NCBI GenBank assembly: GCA_029948255.1
Contig: JALIZF010001752.1
Coordinates: 592,001 to 656,000, forward strand
Length of the DNA: 64,000 bases
Direction of reading: 5' to 3'
Origin: Telmatactis stephensoni
Lineage: Eukaryota; Cnidaria; Anthozoa; Actiniaria; Isophelliidae
Numbering within the stretch: the stretch's first letter is position 1; each line of letters opens with the position of its first letter. This document shows positions 59,096 through 64,000 of the stretch, piece after piece. The translations under genes were made by a program, and so were the position numbers. Under the pieces are notes generated by a model. That model saw nothing but the letters and a program-made list of their open reading frames with translations, ran no database searches and had not been told where the DNA came from.

Positions 59096-61181
59096 ATGGG
59101 TGCTGAACCAACTACTGAGCCAAAATATGAGCCAACATCTGAAGCAGAAGCTAGAAGCGAGCCGGAACCTGAGCATCCCAGTCTGTTTCCAGAGATTATG
59201 CACCAGCAAGCAGCCTTTCTTTTGTATGGCATCTTGATCTTTGCTTTGTTCGTGTTCTGTATTACCCTTTTGGTAATGTTCTGTCTCCTGAAATCAAAGT
59301 AAGTTATTTATTTCAATCTTTTTCTTTATTGCATGCCATCTAGTAAAACTTGTCGGCGCGCGGATCGATGTAATAATGTCCCGCACGCTAGCGACGCAAG
59401 CTCGCAAGTTAAACACAAGCAATATCAGGAGTGTATACTGTCTGCAAGGCAGGCGTTCGTTTTTGAGTTTGGAGATTTGGGATTCCTGTATTAGAATTAA
59501 GGACGGGTGGGAGATTGGAACTGAGCTAGAGTATGTAAGATATTCCAGTAGTCCATTGTCCACAAGCACAGTATAGAGATAAAATAGGAATAGACTATTG
59601 GAAGGAATGCAGTATTATTGAAAACCAAATTAGAGGAATTTGGGCGCTTCTCCTATTCTCGTCCACCATTTTGCTAAGACACAAATTTAACTTTGTCTTG
59701 CCATAATTATAAAAATAGTGCCCAGCAAATGCTTCCAGGGCGAGCTGAATTAAGTCAAATGCTGGGCAACATTCCAAATTACTTGTCAACGGTTTTTATA
59801 AGAGCAAGTGTGGACTCCTGTTTATTTTCCCCTAGTATTGATCCTTGTCCGAGAACCAGGAAGAAATAGATGGTGCATGAAGGAAGTCGAGGCAGGAAAT
59901 GCAAAGGAGAGGATGCGCACCTTCACCCATCTTGCATGACTCTTCGAAGATGGGCATCAATTATTTGATTGTTGTCTGCTTTATTAGCTTTATCAACGTA
60001 TAACTACTTTTTAGGATAAAGAAGATGCTTAGAGGCAAGGAAGGAGGAGGAAACATGAAAATGGGGAAAGCATACGACAATGGTAAGTTGAAATACGCAG
60101 TCTATTTATGTTCATGGTGATAAATACGATTAAGTAGACAACAAATACATCTAGTAGTTCTGGTAAATAAACCCGACCCTTCGCGATGGACAGTTCAAGT
60201 ACAGTGTAACCTCTTTAAACCGGACAGCAGAGAGACAAGAAAAAGTATCGTAATATAGAGGTGCCTGTTTAAATAGATGCTTCATTTACAAGGAAATGTT
60301 ACATGGAGATTTCAGCTGTCGCCCCATTAAGGGAATCCGGGATGATGCAAGATTCCGGATTCCAAGGATTGGATTCCAGATTCCAAGGACTGGATTCCGG
60401 ATTCCAAGGACTGGATTGACTGGATTCTAGATTCCAAGTGCTAGATTCCGGATTCCAATTGCTAGATTCCGGAGTCCAAAATCAAATTTTTCGTGGATTC
60501 CGGAATCCCTTACATAGGGCGACAGCTGTGGGGACCAAAATTTTAACATGTCCGGCCATCGGTGAGAGGTGTCCATATGAAGAAGTCCCACTGTATTAAA
60601 GGACAACTGGGTTATTGTAAGGGCCCGGGGATATATGTGAGTATATGTGGGTACTGATGCAATATTATCATCAGTATGTTTGATCGATATGTTGATCTCT
60701 CCCTTGCAACGAGGGTCTTTATTTTCCCGAGTTCTCTGGTTTTTCCTCCCTCAGCAAAAATCAACATGTGAGTTGAGCGTTGTATGCATAATATTTAATG
60801 AAGAGGTAGTAAGGGGAAATCAAAGACGCCCAATGGAAGAATAGCGAAAGCTGAATTGGCTAAAGAAACTATAATGACGCTAAATATAGTCCTTTTTACC
60901 TTTATTCCCAACGCGAGGCAGAGCATGAAAATTCAAATATTACTTGTGGGGAGCCATTTCGGTCTCAGCTTTTTCATTTCGGTCTCAGCTTCGATCATTT
61001 TGACAAGTTCAATTTTATACGACCACTTTGTAGCGTAAATGATCCCTCTTTTAAACGACTACCTACAGATCAATCGAACATTTTTTCGTGTACCAAGGGT
61101 GCTCCTTTAATGGAGGTTCGACTGGAGGGCTGTAATGTGATTGCTTTATTTTTTCATTTCATAGGATACATTGCCACATAA
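59096..61181 (+). CDS. Three-exon gene for a 95-residue single-pass membrane protein
   Basis: Exons are 59092-59298 (after TTTTAG; ATG at 59096 in AACCATGG), 60015-60082 (after TTTTTAG) and 61165-61181 (after TTTCATAG; stop 61179-61181). Donors are GTAAGT in both introns. Phases match: a split Lys codon joins exons 1-2 and a split Gly codon joins exons 2-3. Residues 1-36 are Glu/Pro-rich. One hydrophobic helix spans about 38-66 (LLYGILIFALFVFCITLLVM). A basic juxtamembrane stretch (KSKIKKMLRGK) suggests N-out/C-in topology. The tail ends AYDNGYIAT, with a YxN motif that could bind an SH2 domain if phosphorylated (inference). An acceptor just before the ATG implies a 5' non-coding exon upstream. 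I recognise no family. Size and topology recall regulatory micro-subunits of channels or pumps. Confidence 0.72.
60200..60595. mobile_element. Pogo/Tigger-like MITE in intron 2
   Basis: Ends TACAGTGTAACCTCTTTAAA (CCGGACA follows) and TCCCACTGTA, with inner GAGAGGTGTCC and TGTCCGG, match the pogo-type pattern with TA at both ends. No transposase. It contains the nested element at 60313-60528. Confidence 0.65.
60313..60528. repeat. Nested TIR element with GGATTCC minisatellite
   Basis: CAGCTGTCGCCC...AAGGGAATCCGG at the left is mirrored by CCGGAATCCCTT...GGGCGACAGCTG at the right. The core is a tandem array of about 19-21-base units resembling GGATTCCGGATTCCAAGGAC (60348-60475). Confidence 0.8.
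60715..60780 (+). repeat. SINE-body-like fragment
   Basis: GGTTTTTCCTCCCTCAGCAA resembles the body of the tRNA-derived SINE (TTTCCTCCCTCAGTAAAAA). Neither head nor tail is identifiable. Confidence 0.4.
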
Positions 61182-62097
61182 ATCAAAAACAAGACACAAA
61201 CCCAAGACCAGTATACATATCAACACAAGTTATAACATTTTCAAGTAGTTCCACGACAGTAATATGAATAACTGCAAATTTATATCCATGCTTTTTCAGA
61301 TAATTAAAATACTGTGCTTCGGAGAAGAGGACATGGTTTTGGAGCTATATTTTCCAAGAACCTCGAATGCCGCCTAGAGACGAATGGATATATTCAATGT
61401 ATCTACATGTAATCATTAAAAAATGTCTTTTCTTTGAGAAATAGGCTGTTCTAGGAGTACTTTCCCAAAATGATTTTGCTTTTGCCTGCAAAACGAAGTA
61501 CATCTATAGACGTTATTTCGTAAAACATTTTTTATAGATCTTTTTAATAAGAATCAGTTGCCGATGCCTTGGCCGTCAGGTCAGCTATTTTGTCACAGTC
61601 CAATGCATCAACAAGATTTGGGAAACCCATGTGTAGATATTTAGGTTTTAGAAATCTAGAGTATATATTAACGAAACCATTGATCACAATCTTATAGTCA
61701 ATTGCCACTCGCAAGTGTTTCTGGGTTGTTAAATGTAAACTCCAATGGAGGGCGGTGGGACACAAGAGAAAACGTCTGCGCATGCGCGCATATTACGATG
61801 TTTTCTTAAGAAATGTGTGCCGGAGTTCTAGCTTGAAATGAAATGCTCGTGTTCTCGGTGTATGCATGAGATTTCTTTTGTATACTTCTGCGAGACGAAG
61901 ATATGCCATTAATGAAGACATGTGAATATTGGTCCGAAGTTTCAAGAATTTACCTTAAGTTTTGACATTTTGTGAAAACCATTGTTGAAGGCAAACGTAA
62001 AACCGAAATTTGCACTGTAAGTTTACAAAAGCACGAAGACGTGACTACGAGCATGCGCAGATGTTTTGCACTAGTGTCAGGCGGTGATAGTTGCCAA
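61182..62097. other. Gene-free stretch with an NRF1-like site
   Basis: 3' UTR of the small membrane-protein gene should lie at the left; ATTAAA near 61303 could serve as a variant poly(A) signal. TGCGCATGCGC (61777-61787) is a perfect NRF1-type palindrome next to a GGAGGGCGGTGGG block. A minus-strand frame there (61544-61783) is protein-like toward its C-terminus but unassigned. Confidence 0.35.
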
Positions 62098-62245
62098 ATT
62101 GCATGTGACGTCACGGCAGCCATCTTGGATGAACTTCAAGAAAATATTTCTCATTAGTGTCTCTTGTTTGTTCGTCCAACACGACTACCGCTTCACTATC
62201 TTTTGATTACCGAAGACGAAGAATGCATGAAAACCCAGCAATATG
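62098..62245 (+). repeat. CRE-YY1 interspersed repeat, copy 3
   Basis: Begins ATTGCATGTGACGTCACGGC then AGCCATCTTGG. A perfect CRE (62106-62113) and the YY1-like core are both intact. It ends near AACCCAGCAATATGACTAC. Confidence 0.85.
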
Positions 62246-64000
62246 ACTACACTAAAAATGAAAATAGTAAAAGGGTGTTTTAAATAGAAACCGTTAACTT
62301 TAAGCACTAACCGTTAAGGATAGCCGCGGTTAGTGCAATAACTTAACAATTCCAAAAACATTTATCATACATAACCGTGCCGACTAGAAGTGCATGCCAG
62401 AGTCTAGTACGTAGTGTTACTGGGAAATGAAACGTAAATTCTCTGGCATTTGTGAAATCCAGTTAATACTAGTATTTATCTTAATAAAATACTTAGTAAC
62501 CGCTAAACAGATATGTATCCCTAATGCATCATACAACACTAAAATACTTAGTTATGAAGTAAAGACAGTTCCGCATTGTATTAAGTTTTCAAAAATAAAC
62601 TATTTTGCTTTGCATGTTTGTGTTTTGGGTGGCCTCATGGGTAACATGGGTACTGAGGATATAGGCTTGTTATTTGAGCTATTAGATTTGCCTTAGAACC
62701 GAACAACTAAAAAGCCACTGACAACAACAACAAAGTTTTACTTTTGAAACAACAGTTGAGTACGGCCATCATTTCATTCCATTTAACTTGCGAGACTGCT
62801 CAAAAATCATAAGAAAGGAAACGGAGATGATTAGAGGAGAATTGAATGAGTGGAAAAACGAATGACTAGACATTTTGTAGATATCTTGTAGGATAACGTT
62901 AGGGTTAGGACTGGTTTTGGAATGTGTCTTTGTTACAGCAAAGTACATATAAATATCGACTCATATATTGTTCTCGATTGTTCTTTACTTGGCTTAGTTT
63001 CCTCCTTTTTTCACACTGCACCCATTTCTTCAGATAAAATTGGAGAAGTTCGTCTCCTAAAACAATCCCATGATTCACCGGGTGTTAACTTTGGATTGAC
63101 GAAAGAAATTTAATCAACTGATGAAATACTAAAAAAGCATTTGTACCTGGGCTCAGAGGAAACATTTAATTTTTAAGGGTGCACATATCTTGTTGCTGTA
63201 CAACGTCATAGTGGTATGCGGCGCGCGCGCGCGCACTTATGGCGGGAAAACATTTGACTTCCGGTAGGACGAATTTTGTTTTCATCAGAATTGTAGCGAG
63301 GAAAGTAAAATAAAATTACAAAACACGTTGTACTGTGACTTGTCTTGAATATGGTTTTCTTTGCAAAATGATGCTGTCGTGTCCGAGAATCGAAAATCAG
63401 AATTTTTTAAAGTTCCAGATTTGTGGCAATCAATAACTCTATGGCTGGAAAACTTTCCAACTCTACAAGTACAGTACTTTAATTAATTCTCTTGCATCGC
63501 TCTTGTCAACCTTTTATATTTTACAAAAAATACTGGGCACTCTATATCTTGCATACAAATGGAAAAAATGAAAATTGAAGAAAAAAAGTATTAGAGCAGA
63601 TTTCATATGAGTGGCAACTTACCTAGTCTCCCTTGCAGCCTTTTTTGTCGTCACACAATGCTTCCCTGCATCGCGTGACGACACAAAAATCAGCTGCGAA
63701 AGACTAAAACTTACCGCGCATTACCGTGACCGTTTCAGTAAATAAAGTTTATAAAAACATACGGAATTCTTCCGTAAACGCACCGTTCCCCAGTCATACG
63801 TAAACTGCTCTAGAAACTGGACCCAAGCTCTTTTTCTTTTATAAAATTGTAAATAAATTTGCATTTATTATTATTATCATTATTTATTTATTTGCATTTA
63901 TTATTTATTTATTTGCATTTATTTATTATATTGGTAGTTTAGTCTAAGCATCCAACACAGGAAACCCAGCTTTGGATGGACCCAGCAGTCGCTTTGGATT
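62246..64000. other. Gene-free right edge
   Basis: Contains a (GC)8 tract at 63219-63234 that could form Z-DNA, and an ACGGCAC-family fragment near 63700-63815. A TTTA/TTA-rich block lies at 63846-63931. The frame at 62427-62696 has a hydrophobic N-terminus but no other support. Confidence 0.4.

Noticed and set aside
61544..61783. 79-codon minus-strand frame next to an NRF1-like palindrome
   Set aside because: The C-terminal part looks protein-like, but there is no domain, splice evidence or second exon; kept only as a note.
62427..62696. 89-codon frame with a hydrophobic N-terminus
   Set aside because: Hydrophobic residues are common in AT-rich DNA; no cleavage site, domain or splice context supports it.

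Overview
This is an AT-rich, gene-poor window of an animal nuclear genome. The evidence is two intronless class A (rhodopsin-type) neuropeptide-receptor-like GPCR genes, a small three-exon gene with consensus GT..AG introns in compatible phases, APE-type LINEs, a Ty3/gypsy retrotransposon with LTRs, a tRNA-derived SINE, many short inverted-repeat elements and long microsatellites. There is no operon structure and there are no bacterial-style ribosome-binding sites. The GPCR style and the repeat repertoire suggest a marine invertebrate, most likely an anthozoan cnidarian (coral or sea anemone). That taxonomic call is inference.

Layout. 0-7.5 kb: gene-free, with two inverted-repeat elements, a perfect 103-bp-arm palindrome (2732-2965) and a 1.3-kb mosaic of pentanucleotide arrays. 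7.6-14.7 kb: a near-complete minus-strand Ty3/gypsy element with 201-bp LTRs that differ at two positions. It has a gag frame, a GGGAAAC -1 frameshift site followed by a foldable pseudoknot, a MYND zinc finger between Gag and protease, and a pol frame broken once inside RT. It sits inside an otherwise open 133-codon frame. 15 kb: LINE remnant. 19.8-21.0 kb: first GPCR. 24.6-30.6 kb: a decayed minus-strand LINE. Its ORF1 combines an RNase-H1/viroplasmin-type hybrid-binding-like domain, coiled coils and an SGNH hydrolase. Its ORF2 (endonuclease plus RT) is split by a 0.4-kb TIR element that carries tRNA-like pol III boxes. 33-46 kb: foldback elements, nested MITEs and simple repeats, including a perfect 600-bp (CAGT)150 array. 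48.7-49.8 kb: second GPCR, a paralogue of the first. 51-58.6 kb: more foldback elements, a tRNA-derived SINE and a repeat family carrying a CRE palindrome beside a YY1-like core. 59.1-61.2 kb: a three-exon gene for a 95-residue single-pass membrane protein, whose second intron holds a nested pair of TIR elements.

How it fits together. Confident host genes are the two GPCRs and the small membrane protein. Most of the rest is mobile-element DNA at different ages. The Ty3 element is young but frame-broken, the LINE is old and itself invaded, and the hairpin elements range from perfect to eroded. The most unusual items are the MYND-bearing Gag-Pol with its putative pseudoknot and the domain make-up of LINE ORF1.
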